DNA from: an uncultured Oscillospiraceae bacterium
Lineage (GTDB): Bacteria > Bacillota > Clostridia > Oscillospirales > Oscillospiraceae
DNA length: 34,556 nt
Direction: 5' to 3'
NCBI GenBank assembly: GCA_951801655.1
Contig: CATONV010000024.1
Location: forward strand, 1-34,556
The translations under genes were made by a program, and so were the position numbers. Below the pieces are notes generated by a model. That model was not told the origin of the DNA, made no database searches, and saw only the letters and a program-made list of their open reading frames with translations. This document shows positions 8,083 through 16,576 of the stretch, piece after piece; positions within the stretch are counted from its first letter, which is position 1, and each line of letters starts with the position of its first letter.

Positions 8083-10071
8083 TTACTCCTCCTCCAGATA
8101 CTGGTCGATGGCCCTGGCCAGGTCCTGAGACACCTCGTCCACGGTCTTGCCGGTGATCTGCCCGCCGGCGGCGGCGGCGTTGCCTCCGCCCCCCAGCTTT
8201 TCCAGGATGAGCTGGACGTTGGTGTCTCCCATGGAGCGACCGGAGATGTTTACCCTCTCCCCGTCGGGGGAGACGACAAAGGAGGCGTCGATGCCGATGA
8301 TGTTAAGCAGCTCGTCGGCCGCCTGGGCGGCGGTGACTCGGCCCACCGGATGGTCGGCCACCGCCACGGCGATGCCGTCCCGGTAGAGTCTGGCGTTCTG
8401 GATGATGGAGTACTTGGCAATGGTGCCCGCCAGATCGTTTTGGAAGAGCTTTTTTACCTCGGCGGTGTCCGCTCCGGAGCGGCGCAGGAAGGCGGCGGCC
8501 TCAAAGGTGCGCCCGCCGGTGCGCATGGTAAAGTTTTTGGTGTCCAGCACGATGCCGGCCAGCAGGGCCTCGGCCTCCGCCCGAAGGAGGTGAGCGGGTT
8601 CCATCACATACTGGAGAAGCTCGGTGACAAGCTCAGAGGCGGAGGAGGCGTAGGGCTCATGGTAGTTGAGAGCCGCGCCCTCGATGTAGGTGGCGGCCCG
8701 TCGGTGGTGATCGATGACGGCCACCCGATTGCAGGACTGGAGAACCTCCAGGGCCTGGACCTGTTCGGGCCGGTTGGTGTCCACCACCACAACCAGAGAG
8801 CGGTTGTCCGCGATGAGCAGGGCCTCTTGGGCGGAGAGGAAGCAGTCGTGGTATTCGGGCAGGGGCTGAAGCCGGTCGATAAGCTCCTGAGAGGGCGTGG
8901 GGGTCTGCTCCCGGATAATGTGGGCGGGGACGCCGTTCTTGCGGCACAGAGCACACACGCCGGCGGCGGCCCCCACGGCGTCGTTGTCCGGGGCCTTGTG
9001 GCCCATGATGAAGACCTGAGAGGAGTCGGACACCAGAGAGGACAGGGCGTTGGCCATGACCCGGCTTTTTACCTTGGTGCGCTTCTCCGTCTCCTTGGAC
9101 CGTCCGCCATAGAATTCAAAGGTGAACTTGTTGCGGATGACCGCCTGATCGCCCCCCCGGGACAGGGCCATATCCACTGACAGGTTGGCGAAGTCCAGCA
9201 GTTCCCGGAAGCTGTCGCCGTCCATGCCCACGCCGATGGACAAAGAGGCGTTCATGCCGCTGGGGTTGACCACCTGGTGGATGGCGTCCAGAATGTCGAA
9301 TTTACTGTCGATAAATCTGGCCAGGTGGCGCTGCTCAAACACAAAGAGGTACCGCTCACGCTGGTAGCGGCGCAGGATGCCCCCGGTACCGGCCACCCAG
9401 TTTTCGATACGGCTGTCGATTTCGGCCATGATGGTGGAGCGGTCGTTCTCCGACAGGTTTTTCAGCAGGTCCTCATAGTTGTCCAGCAGCAGCACGGCGG
9501 CCACCGGGCGGGTGGCCTGGTACTGATCCCGAATCTGGGCCAGTTCGGTGATATCCAGCCAGTAGGTGGTGGCCAGAAAGCCCCCGCCGCCCCGGCCCCC
9601 GGTGCGCACCAGGTGGCCGAAGACCTGAAAGCGCCGCCCGGCGTACTCCACCTCTTCAGGACACTGGTTTTTTCCCTCCATAAGCCAGCGGGGGTCGAAG
9701 CCCGGGATCAGGGCAGACAGCTTGACGTCATACAGGTGTTCCCGCTGGTCGGACAGGCGGAGAAAACGGTCGTTGGTCCAGATGATGTCGTCGCTCTCCG
9801 GCCGGAAAAGGACCATGGGCAGGGGGGAGTTGATCATGGTGTCTTTGGTGGCGGAGTCCACATTGCCGGTGTAGCTGTCCAGATAGCGGTTGATTTCCTT
9901 CCGCCTGCGCCGGGCGTTATCCCGGCTGTACAGACCCAGCAGGGCCACCAGACCCAGCTCCACCAGGGCCAGCTGCCGTGAAAACGCGGCGGACAGCAGG
10001 GCGAAGAGAATCAGGCAGGCGAAATACAGCCGAAAGCTGGGCTGGAGAAGCTTGTTCATCTTTCGGTTCAA
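8083..10071 (-). CDS. gdpP: Cyclic-di-AMP phosphodiesterase GdpP (PAS-GGDEF-DHH/DHHA1)
   Basis: This membrane-bound enzyme hydrolyses c-di-AMP to pApA. The order is two membrane helices (first 50 residues), a small PAS-like domain, a degenerate GGDEF domain (about 185-325), then DHH and DHHA1 phosphoesterase domains. Visible metal-site motifs are GHKAPDNDAVG (about 357-367), VVVDTNRP (about 428-435) and VIDHH (about 452-456). The DHHA1 loop reads GGGGNAAAAG, where the usual GGGH histidine is replaced by Asn. Starts are ambiguous. TTG at 10071 has GAGAGGGGG 9 nt upstream and is preferred. ATG at 10059 and TTG at 10107 are alternatives. A good promoter lies at 10117-10145. It heads the gdpP-rplI-dnaB run. 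Confidence 0.92.
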   Translation of the reverse strand: MNRKMNKLLQPSFRLYFACLILFALLSAAFSRQLALVELGLVALLGLYSRDNARRRRKEINRYLDSYTGNVDSATKDTMINSPLPMVLFRPESDDIIWTNDRFLRLSDQREHLYDVKLSALIPGFDPRWLMEGKNQCPEEVEYAGRRFQVFGHLVRTGGRGGGGFLATTYWLDITELAQIRDQYQATRPVAAVLLLDNYEDLLKNLSENDRSTIMAEIDSRIENWVAGTGGILRRYQRERYLFVFEQRHLARFIDSKFDILDAIHQVVNPSGMNASLSIGVGMDGDSFRELLDFANLSVDMALSRGGDQAVIRNKFTFEFYGGRSKETEKRTKVKSRVMANALSSLVSDSSQVFIMGHKAPDNDAVGAAAGVCALCRKNGVPAHIIREQTPTPSQELIDRLQPLPEYHDCFLSAQEALLIADNRSLVVVVDTNRPEQVQALEVLQSCNRVAVIDHHRRAATYIEGAALNYHEPYASSASELVTELLQYVMEPAHLLRAEAEALLAGIVLDTKNFTMRTGGRTFEAAAFLRRSGADTAEVKKLFQNDLAGTIAKYSIIQNARLYRDGIAVAVADHPVGRVTAAQAADELLNIIGIDASFVVSPDGERVNISGRSMGDTNVQLILEKLGGGGNAAAAGGQITGKTVDEVSQDLARAIDQYLEEE

Positions 10072-10116
10072 AGGAGGAGGCCCCCTCTCATTTGGATTTA
10101 AAAACAAAGATATTTC

Positions 10117-10145
10117 ATTATATCAAATTCGTGGGGGAAGTACAA
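10117..10145 (-). promoter_or_regulatory. Sigma-A promoter of gdpP operon
   Basis: On the minus strand TTGTAC (10140-10145) and TATAAT (10117-10122) are separated by 17 nt. The -10 box is 45 nt upstream of the preferred TTG start of gdpP. Confidence 0.85.
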
Positions 10146-10174
10146 GCATAAAATATGCCTTCCCCTTTTTCCCA

Positions 10175-10203
10175 TTGAAAGTCGCCGTTCTTTCTGCTAT
10201 AAT
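10175..10203 (+). promoter_or_regulatory. Sigma-A promoter of the SLH/glycosidase gene
   Basis: TTGAAA (10175-10180) and TATAAT (10198-10203) are 17 nt apart. The AAAGGAG ribosome site and ATG at 10247 follow. It diverges from the gdpP promoter with only about 30 nt between the two -35 boxes. Confidence 0.88.
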
Positions 10204-10246
10204 AGGGCACGTACGCTTGGAAACATACACATAAAGGAGCAGACCC

Positions 10247-13102
10247 ATGAGACATACCACATCCTTTCCCCGCAGGGCAGCGGCCCTGTTGCTGACCCTG
10301 ATTCTTCTTCTCCCAACGGCCTATGCCGCCGCCGGGGAGAGAAAGCTTCAGACATCCGCCCGGATTGTGGACGGACTGACCTACCGGAATACGGTTACCG
10401 TCAACAACGGCAGCCGGGTGGAGAGCTTTTCTCTGGAGCTGTCCCCCAACGCCGCCGCCCGGCCCATTCTGGTACAGGGCTCAGGCACTGTCTATGGCGC
10501 CGCCAGCATCAACAAGGCGGTGTCAAGTGCCCAGGAGGCCGGCTACCATGTGCTGGGCGCCATCAACACAGATTTCTTCTCCATGTCCACCGGCGTGCCT
10601 ATGGGCATTGTCATTGAAGAAGGCGTGTACAAATCGGGCACCGACGGCGAGAACGCCATGGCTATTGTGGACGACACGGTCTCTATTGTGGACGTCCCCA
10701 GCGTGGCCATGTCCCTTCTGAATCGGACCACCGGGGCCACCGTGGTTCCGGACAACTTCAATAAGGCCCGCCACAACATCGGCGGCGTCTACCTGCTTAA
10801 CGAGGACTTTTCCACCGTCTCCACCCGCAGCGACGGCAGCGGCTGGTATGTGCGCATGCGGGCCGTTCCTGACATCTACACCGGCCAGGTTCCCCAACTT
10901 ACCGTGAACACCAACATGACCCTGGAGGTTACCGAGCTGCTGGTCTCCGACCAGTCCATCGTGCTGGGCCCTGACGAGTATGTCCTTACCGCCGCCGATC
11001 AGTCGGGTCGGGAGGATGCCTATATGGCCTTTCAGGTGGGCGACCTGGTTACCCTGACCACCGCCTGTTCCGATCCCGTCCTCTCCGCCGCACAGTGGGC
11101 CGGAGGCGTGGGGGATATCATGGTGCGGAACGGCATCTATACCGATTCCTCCACTTGGACCTACATCAAGGACGGCCGTCAGCCCCGCTCGGCGATGGGT
11201 ATTAAGCCTGACGGAACCGTGGTTCTCTACGCTGTGGACGGCCGCCAGTTGGGCTGGTCGGTGGGGCTGAGCCAGATGGATCTGGCGGAGGAGCTGCTCA
11301 GCCAGGGCTGCACCACTGTGGTCAACCTGGACGGAGGCGGATCCACCGCCCTGTCTTTGTGGGTGCCCGGACAGACCGGCCCCGCCCTGCAAAACAGGCC
11401 CTCCGACGGCCGGGCCCGGAGCTGCGCCACCTATCTGCTGCTGGTGGCCGACAGGCGGTCTGACTACAGTCCCCGCCGTCTGGCCCTGGAGGAGGACGGC
11501 CTGACCGTCCTCACCGGCGACAGCATCACGCTGCCCAGAACTGTGGCCATGGACGAGGTGCTCAACCCGGTCTCCGCCAGCCTGCGGAACCTGAACATCG
11601 CCTCACTGGACGGATTGGGCACCGTATCTGACGGCGTCTACACCGCCGGATGGCAGGCGGGCACCGACGAGCTGCTCCTCACTGCCGGCGACATGGAGGG
11701 GACCGCCCAAATCCATGTGGTGGACCGCCTCACCGAGCTGAAGGTGGCCCGCTCGGGTGGCTCCTCCGCCCTCACGTCGCTGTCCGTCAAGCCGGGACAG
11801 CAGGTGCAGCTGACCGTTTCCGGCTCCTACTGGGGCCGTACTGCCCTGCGGAATTTCACCCCGGTGGCCGTCTCTGTTCAGGGCGAGGTGGGCACGGTGG
11901 ACCAAAACGGCCTGTTTACCGCCTCACAGAACTTGAGCGGCGGCGGGTCCCTTACCTTCTCCGCCGGCGGCCTGACGCAGACTGTCCAGGTGGCGGCCAG
12001 CTACGTCCACGACGACGTCGTCCAGGGACACTGGGCCTACGACGCGGTGGAGTACTGCTATGAGAAGGGGGTGTGCAGCGGCATCAGCGCCACCCAATTT
12101 GGTCCGGACAACTCCATGATTCGGGGCGATTTCATGCTTATGCTGTACAATGCCGCCGGCAGGCCCGCAGTGGACGCCCCCTGTACCTTCACCGATGTGG
12201 CGAAGGAGGACTACTATTACACAGCCCTGGCCTGGGCCCAGAGCCGCGGTCTGGCCTCCGGCACGGGAGACGGGCAGTTCTCTCCCCGGAGCCAGATCAC
12301 CCGGGAACAGGCCTTCTCCCTGCTGCACCGCTACCTGCCCATCATCGGCAAGAGCTGTCCTGACGGCAGCCTGACAGTGCTGGATCAGTTTGCGGACAAG
12401 GACAAGGTGGCCGGATACGCCCAAACGGCCGCGGCCACGCTGGTGTCCCAGGGACTGGCCTCGGGCAGCGCCGGGAACCTGGACCCTCAGGGCACGCTGA
12501 CCCGGGCCCAGATGGCGTCTCTTCTCTACCGGGTGCTGGAGCACACCCCCATCCAAACTCCTGTTGACCCGGTTACCCCCACTGATCCTGTCACGCCCTC
12601 CGACCCCGTCGTCCCCACGGACCCGACCATCCCCGGCAGTTATGCCATTGCGCTGGATCAGAGTCAGGTGACGCTGACCTCCGGCGGCGGCGTCACCCTG
12701 AACGCGGTGATTCTGCCCAGCGTGGAGGGGGCGTCCGTCACCTGGACCAGCAGCCACCCGGATGTGGCTGTGGTGTCCGCCTCCGGTATGGTGACCAACC
12801 TGTACGCCGGCGACGGGGCGACCACGGCTACCGTAACCGCCAGCTGGAACGGAGCTACGGCCAGCTGTGTCGTTACCTGCCAGCCGGCCCAGCACACCGG
12901 TACTGTCACCGGTGCGGAGAATGGCCTGAACATCCGCTCCGGTCCCGGCACTGAGTACGCCGCTGTGGGAGGCCTGCGGGACGGCGCCCGTGTGGTCATC
13001 TTAGGCCAGCAGGCCGGCTGGTATCAGATTCTGTTCCGTAATATGGAGGGCAGCGCCGCCATCGGCTATGTGTCCGCCGACTATATCACGCTGAACCGGT
13101 AA
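10247..13102 (+). CDS. Secreted phosphodiester glycosidase-like protein with SLH, Ig-like and SH3 domains
   Basis: This 951-residue exported protein starts with a signal peptide (basic start, hydrophobic residues 11-25, AYA-like cleavage near 28). Residues about 95-400 form an NAGPA (DUF2233) phosphodiester alpha-GlcNAcase-type domain, with the signature NLDGGGSTA at 360-368 and RSAMGI at 314-319. A beta-rich region (about 405-585) follows, then three SLH modules (about 590-765, with TFTDV and GTGDGQFSPRSQITREQ). A Pro/Asp/Thr repeat linker (768-797) leads to a Big2-like Ig domain (800-880) and a bacterial SH3 domain (about 884-949, NIRSGPGTEY). SLH and SH3 modules suggest attachment to cell-wall polymers. 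By family knowledge the enzyme domain removes GlcNAc from phosphodiester-linked glycans. The actual substrate is unknown. Confidence 0.88.
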   Translation: MRHTTSFPRRAAALLLTLILLLPTAYAAAGERKLQTSARIVDGLTYRNTVTVNNGSRVESFSLELSPNAAARPILVQGSGTVYGAASINKAVSSAQEAGYHVLGAINTDFFSMSTGVPMGIVIEEGVYKSGTDGENAMAIVDDTVSIVDVPSVAMSLLNRTTGATVVPDNFNKARHNIGGVYLLNEDFSTVSTRSDGSGWYVRMRAVPDIYTGQVPQLTVNTNMTLEVTELLVSDQSIVLGPDEYVLTAADQSGREDAYMAFQVGDLVTLTTACSDPVLSAAQWAGGVGDIMVRNGIYTDSSTWTYIKDGRQPRSAMGIKPDGTVVLYAVDGRQLGWSVGLSQMDLAEELLSQGCTTVVNLDGGGSTALSLWVPGQTGPALQNRPSDGRARSCATYLLLVADRRSDYSPRRLALEEDGLTVLTGDSITLPRTVAMDEVLNPVSASLRNLNIASLDGLGTVSDGVYTAGWQAGTDELLLTAGDMEGTAQIHVVDRLTELKVARSGGSSALTSLSVKPGQQVQLTVSGSYWGRTALRNFTPVAVSVQGEVGTVDQNGLFTASQNLSGGGSLTFSAGGLTQTVQVAASYVHDDVVQGHWAYDAVEYCYEKGVCSGISATQFGPDNSMIRGDFMLMLYNAAGRPAVDAPCTFTDVAKEDYYYTALAWAQSRGLASGTGDGQFSPRSQITREQAFSLLHRYLPIIGKSCPDGSLTVLDQFADKDKVAGYAQTAAATLVSQGLASGSAGNLDPQGTLTRAQMASLLYRVLEHTPIQTPVDPVTPTDPVTPSDPVVPTDPTIPGSYAIALDQSQVTLTSGGGVTLNAVILPSVEGASVTWTSSHPDVAVVSASGMVTNLYAGDGATTATVTASWNGATASCVVTCQPAQHTGTVTGAENGLNIRSGPGTEYAAVGGLRDGARVVILGQQAGWYQILFRNMEGSAAIGYVSADYITLNR

Positions 13103-13108
13103 CAAAAT

Positions 13109-13146
13109 GCCCCGCCTCCCGTAACAGGAGGCGGAGTGCTTTTTTG
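13109..13146 (+). terminator. Intrinsic terminator after the SLH/glycosidase gene
   Basis: CCGCCTCC (13112-13119) pairs with GGAGGCGG (13127-13134), flanked by a further GC pair, and is followed by a run of T on the plus strand. The convergent gene ends at 13151. Confidence 0.9.
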
Positions 13147-13150
13147 CCTT

Positions 13151-13651
13151 CTACTCCAGATCCTCGATCCGCATTTTCTTCAGGTCGTTTAAGGTATCTC
13201 GGCGGCCCTTGTAGTGCAGCCAGATGCCGCCGAAGACCGCTGTGGGGATGTTGCTTACCAGAAAGACCACGCCGGCAGCAATCAGTCCTTCGGGGTGAAA
13301 TTGTGTCTTCTCCCGTTCCCCTCTGGGGACGCCCTCCTGGGCGGGGACCTCCAGGTAGGTTTCCTCCTGGGCCGGGACCTCTTCCCCGCTGGCGGTCACA
13401 AGGTCCGCCCCGCCGCTTACCCTGGTATTGCCTCCCCCAAGAGTCAAGGTGCTGAAGGTGGCCATACTCAACGTCAGCAGCAGGGACAGCGCCAGGGAGA
13501 TGCCCGGCAGGATGAGACCCAGCCTGGTACTCTTCCGGCACAGCCACACCTGTAAGGCCACCAGCAGGGCGACGGGGAGAACCAGGATAAACAGATAGAA
13601 GAACAGTACCAATATACTCAATAGACTTAACATAATACCAGTGCCTGCCAT
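13151..13651 (-). CDS. Small membrane protein paired with DUF2089 regulator
   Basis: This 166-residue protein has two hydrophobic segments at the N-terminus (about residues 6-37 and 44-65). An acidic, probably extracytoplasmic stretch (about 75-115) follows, then a third membrane helix (about 122-145) and a short charged tail (YKGRRDTLNDLKKMRIEDLE). Its ATG overlaps the TAA of the upstream DUF2089 gene by one base (TAATG), so translation is coupled. I do not recognise a named family. Its pairing with a small DNA-binding protein suggests a membrane component that senses or modulates the regulator, but this is inference. Confidence 0.75.
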   Translation of the reverse strand: MAGTGIMLSLLSILVLFFYLFILVLPVALLVALQVWLCRKSTRLGLILPGISLALSLLLTLSMATFSTLTLGGGNTRVSGGADLVTASGEEVPAQEETYLEVPAQEGVPRGEREKTQFHPEGLIAAGVVFLVSNIPTAVFGGIWLHYKGRRDTLNDLKKMRIEDLE

Positions 13652-13956
13652 TATAACTCCTCCTTGTTTTTCGTCTTTTTATACTCCGCGATCAGGACCT
13701 TGGCGGTGTCCAGGTCCAGCTTTTCGTTCATCGCCAGCCGCTTAATAGTGGCGATGTAGGGATCGGCAGCGGTGTTCTCCACCAGCTTGATCTTTTGAAT
13801 CAGGCGGTCCAGCCGCAGGCGTACCGTGGGATAGGTGACGCCATATTGTCCGGCTACCTCCTTCAGTGATCCGGACGCCAGGATGAACTTTTTGATGAAG
13901 GCCACATCCTCCTCTTCCAGTCCGGTCATCCATTCGGGCAGCAGTTCAATCGCCAT
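13651..13956 (-). CDS. DUF2089-type HTH regulator
   Basis: This 101-residue protein shows a helix-turn-helix pattern of the DUF2089 family. LEEEDVAFIKKFILASGSLK is followed by EVAGQYGVTYPTVRLRLDRL (about residues 33-52), which reads like a recognition helix. The C-terminal part (about 60-97) is a helical region, probably for dimerisation. It is the first gene of a two-gene operon with the membrane protein that follows. The promoter upstream carries a perfect 19-bp palindrome across the -35 box and spacer, the expected place for an autorepressor operator. The family assignment is from pattern memory. Regulation by its own product is inference. Confidence 0.75.
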   Translation of the reverse strand: MAIELLPEWMTGLEEEDVAFIKKFILASGSLKEVAGQYGVTYPTVRLRLDRLIQKIKLVENTAADPYIATIKRLAMNEKLDLDTAKVLIAEYKKTKNKEEL

Positions 13957-13982
13957 AGACGGTCCTCCTCTCTGTGATTCTC

Positions 13983-14011
13983 AGTATATACTTTAATATT
14001 ATTAAAGTCAA
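13983..14011 (-). promoter_or_regulatory. Sigma-A promoter of the DUF2089 operon
   Basis: On the minus strand TTGACT (14006-14011) and TATACT (13983-13988) are spaced by 17 nt. GAGAGGAGG and the ATG at 13956 follow. Confidence 0.85.
13990..14008. promoter_or_regulatory. Perfect 19-bp palindromic operator candidate
   Basis: ACTTTAATA-T-TATTAAAGT is a perfect inverted repeat with a one-base centre. It covers half of the -35 box and nearly the whole spacer of the DUF2089 promoter, so a bound protein would block RNA polymerase. Confidence 0.65.
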
Positions 14012-14045
14012 TATTTAATTTTATTTTTTAATAAATTAAAATAAT

Positions 14046-14063
14046 CCGCCTCCTTGGAGGCGG
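14046..14063 (-). terminator. Putative terminator of the citrate-lyase operon
   Basis: CCGCCTCC (14046-14053) pairs with GGAGGCGG (14056-14063). In the minus-strand direction it is followed by ATTATTTTAATTTATT, an imperfect U tract, about 100 nt after the citXG stop. The 8-bp stem is the same as that of the terminator at 13112-13134. The stretch between citXG and this hairpin shows nothing else. Confidence 0.6.
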
Positions 14064-14164
14064 AAGAGAGGGCGAGATTTGCAGCAGAGAATCAGCGGAT
14101 TGCTGTCAGCAATTCTGCATATTGCTATAGAGAGATTCCTGTTTATGTCAGATTATCTTGTTCA

Positions 14165-15514
14165 CTATCTAATCTCATTCCAGCTGCGCAGAAAAAATGC
14201 TGCCGCCAGCAAATCAGCACAGCCGCCCGGGGAGAGGTTGTCCCGGATAAACTCCTGATCCAGCCGGGCGATCTCCTCCATTTCCGGCAGAGGACTGCGC
14301 TTTACCAGCTGAGTACAGTCCTCCGCCGCTTTTTTTGTCTTCTCCAGGCCGCCCCGGGCGACCATATTGGTATCCGTTCCCCGGGCGATGAGGTGGAGCA
14401 GGGCAATGACTCCGGCGTCGTTCTTGCTTCGGCCCGACTTCAGGGCATACTCCAAAACGGGGAGGGCGGTATGCAGCACCCCGGGAAAGCCCTGGGCCGC
14501 CTCCCCCCGGACGCCGGTGAGTCCCCTCTCCAGATAGACCTGTTCCCCCGCAGTGCGGGCGCTGTCCGGGGACAGGGCGGCGAAATCCTTTTCCACGGCG
14601 GCGGAGACCATGGAGGCGCACTCCGCCAGGATGACTTCTGGGTCCCGGCAGGGGGCCTCCGCCCGCCATAGCCGGCCCGCCGCTCCGCAGATCAGCCCCA
14701 GGCTGAAAATGACTCCCTTGTGGGTGTTCACCCCGCCGGTGGCGGCGAACATAGTTCGTTCCGCCCCCTGACCAGACTGTTTCAGAGACTGGAAGGTCTC
14801 CGCAGGAGTCAGCGCCGCCGTTTTCCGCCCGATCTGAAAGCACTTCCCCCAGTAGGGGGCCAGAGAGGCGATGGAGGCGGTGAAGGTAAAGATGTCCATA
14901 TCCCGGTGACTGCCGTTGTTGGCCCGGTCCACCAGGCCGGGCTTGGGGGTGGTACACACTTCGTCCAGCAGGGCCCGTGTGGCCAGAGAGGATACCTTCT
15001 CCCCGTCGTCGGCGGCAAAGTACTCCTCCATGATGCGGCGGGTGGCCGTTTGCAGCTCCTCCACCGAGTGGACCCGGCGGGAGGCGCAGCCCTTCCCCGG
15101 TGCGCCGCAGACGATGCAGTTCCGGGGCTTCTCCCGGTCCAGCTTGTGGCAGTCCCGGTCCAGCACGTCCATGTCGAACAGCCGCCCCAGAGGGGAGGCC
15201 TCCTCAATGGAGACGCAGACCGTCTTGATTTCATGGGCTGTCCCGCCGACGGCGTACAGCGCCTCGCAGCCGGTGGGGGCCAGATGCTCCACCCGTTCCA
15301 GCACGGGCAGCCTGGCCGACGTCAGGCCCACCTCCAGCTGCGCCTGGCCTGCCCGGAAGGCCCGGCGGATGAGAGGGGAGTCCTTCACCGGTCCAGCGAT
15401 GTTCAGGGTGAAGGAGATCACCGGTGCGCCGTACCGCTTGTGCAGGTCCTCCTGGGCCCGGACCCGGGCTTCCCGGGCCTCCAGCATCTCCATCAGGGTC
15501 ACTTCCGACTCCAT
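14165..15514 (-). CDS. citXG: CitX-CitG fusion: citrate lyase prosthetic-group synthesis and transfer
   Basis: The 449-residue protein joins two citrate-lyase maturation enzymes. Residues about 1-170 resemble CitX (apo-citrate lyase phosphoribosyl-dephospho-CoA transferase), with EAREARVRAQEDLHKRYGAP and ISFTLNIAGPVK near the start and a cysteine-containing segment near 140. Residues about 175-449 resemble CitG (triphosphoribosyl-dephospho-CoA synthase), with TTPKPGLVDRANNGSHRDMD, GGVNTHKG and a late KSGRSKNDAG segment. CitG makes the CoA-derived cofactor and CitX attaches it to the acyl carrier CitD. The start is the ATG at 15514, preceded by GAGGAGG; an in-frame extension to 15721 is out of frame with citC and unlikely. 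It is the last gene of the operon, 11 nt after citC. CitXG fusions are known in other bacteria. Confidence 0.92.
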   Translation of the reverse strand: MESEVTLMEMLEAREARVRAQEDLHKRYGAPVISFTLNIAGPVKDSPLIRRAFRAGQAQLEVGLTSARLPVLERVEHLAPTGCEALYAVGGTAHEIKTVCVSIEEASPLGRLFDMDVLDRDCHKLDREKPRNCIVCGAPGKGCASRRVHSVEELQTATRRIMEEYFAADDGEKVSSLATRALLDEVCTTPKPGLVDRANNGSHRDMDIFTFTASIASLAPYWGKCFQIGRKTAALTPAETFQSLKQSGQGAERTMFAATGGVNTHKGVIFSLGLICGAAGRLWRAEAPCRDPEVILAECASMVSAAVEKDFAALSPDSARTAGEQVYLERGLTGVRGEAAQGFPGVLHTALPVLEYALKSGRSKNDAGVIALLHLIARGTDTNMVARGGLEKTKKAAEDCTQLVKRSPLPEMEEIARLDQEFIRDNLSPGGCADLLAAAFFLRSWNEIR

Positions 15515-15525
15515 TGTCTTCCTCC

Positions 15526-16563
15526 TCAGTAGTGAATGACATCTTTTTCCCTCTGAATAGCAGCAATGACCGCCCCCGCTTTGGGGGAGTTGAAATAGCT
15601 CCAAGTGGACTCCGGAACCAGCGGGCGGATGTCCTCCAGCCGTCCGTCGTGGATGGCCTTGCGCACCGTGCTGGCACTCACTGGAACTGCGTCCTGCTCC
15701 AGCCGGGGGACCACCCGGCATGTGATGCCCAGATCAGGCAGGCGGCGGACCATAATCTCGTTATACAGGGCGGTAACATGGCTTGACTTTTCCTCCCCCA
15801 CGTACCGCCGGGTGACGTTCAGGCAGGGGGCGATCTTCCCGAAGACTTCCAGGTCCAGGGCGGCGTGGGTGCGGATGACCGTGTCCTTGTCCTTGAGGAA
15901 ATAGCTGGGGAAGGTGACGGAGCTGATGAGATAGGGCCCGGAGTCGTGGCAGACCACGTTGGGCAGATGGGCCGTTCCCTCCCGCACCAGCTGCCGCCGG
16001 ACGTCAAAGGGGATGGGTCCCGCCTCCTCGCTGAGGACAAAGAGGTGGACAGTATCGTTCTCCGCCGCCGCCCTCTCCGCCAGATGGAGGTGGCCCAAAG
16101 AAAAGGGGTTGGCGTTCATCACAATGGCGGCGGACCGGCCTCCACGTCTCGTCTTCTCCAGAGCGGCGCAGTAGTTGGAGAATCCCCGGCGGCGGTTCTC
16201 CATGAAGACCAGCTTGTCCAGCCGGGCGATCTCGTAAAAGCCCAGGTCGCCAAAAAATTTGGTGCTCCGGGGTTTGGTGTAGAGAAACAGGTGGATGTTT
16301 CCTCTCTCCGCCTGCACTTCCATCAGGTGGGTGACGATCTGGTTGAGCAGGCCCTCCCCCTGACGGTCCCGGACCACGGCCAGACAGCGCAGGGTGTTCC
16401 CAAAGCAGCTCCCGGTGGCGATCAACCGCCAATCGTCGTCGAAAATTCCGCAGGTGTAATCCAGATTGCCGTCCCGCTGGATGCCCTCCCGCTCCAGGAG
16501 GGCGTCCACCTGCTTCTGGGCCCTTGTGTCCCGGGGGGAGATAACAGTCAGTGTATCACCCAT
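15526..16563 (-). CDS. citC: [Citrate (pro-3S)-lyase] ligase CitC
   Basis: CitC acetylates the thiol of the citrate-lyase prosthetic group using acetate and ATP, which switches the enzyme on. The 345-residue protein has a GNAT-like N-terminal half (GSCFGNTLRCLAV and GEGLLNQIVTHLM, about residues 50-85). A nucleotidyltransferase-type half follows, with the NPFSLGHLHL motif (about 151-160, the HxGH-like site) and a late VSASTVRKAI motif, both standard for CitC. AAAGGAG precedes the ATG at 16563. It lies 13 nt after citF and 11 nt before citXG, so all are one transcript. Confidence 0.93.
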   Translation of the reverse strand: MGDTLTVISPRDTRAQKQVDALLEREGIQRDGNLDYTCGIFDDDWRLIATGSCFGNTLRCLAVVRDRQGEGLLNQIVTHLMEVQAERGNIHLFLYTKPRSTKFFGDLGFYEIARLDKLVFMENRRRGFSNYCAALEKTRRGGRSAAIVMNANPFSLGHLHLAERAAAENDTVHLFVLSEEAGPIPFDVRRQLVREGTAHLPNVVCHDSGPYLISSVTFPSYFLKDKDTVIRTHAALDLEVFGKIAPCLNVTRRYVGEEKSSHVTALYNEIMVRRLPDLGITCRVVPRLEQDAVPVSASTVRKAIHDGRLEDIRPLVPESTWSYFNSPKAGAVIAAIQREKDVIHY

Positions 16564-16576
16564 GAAATGTGCTCCT

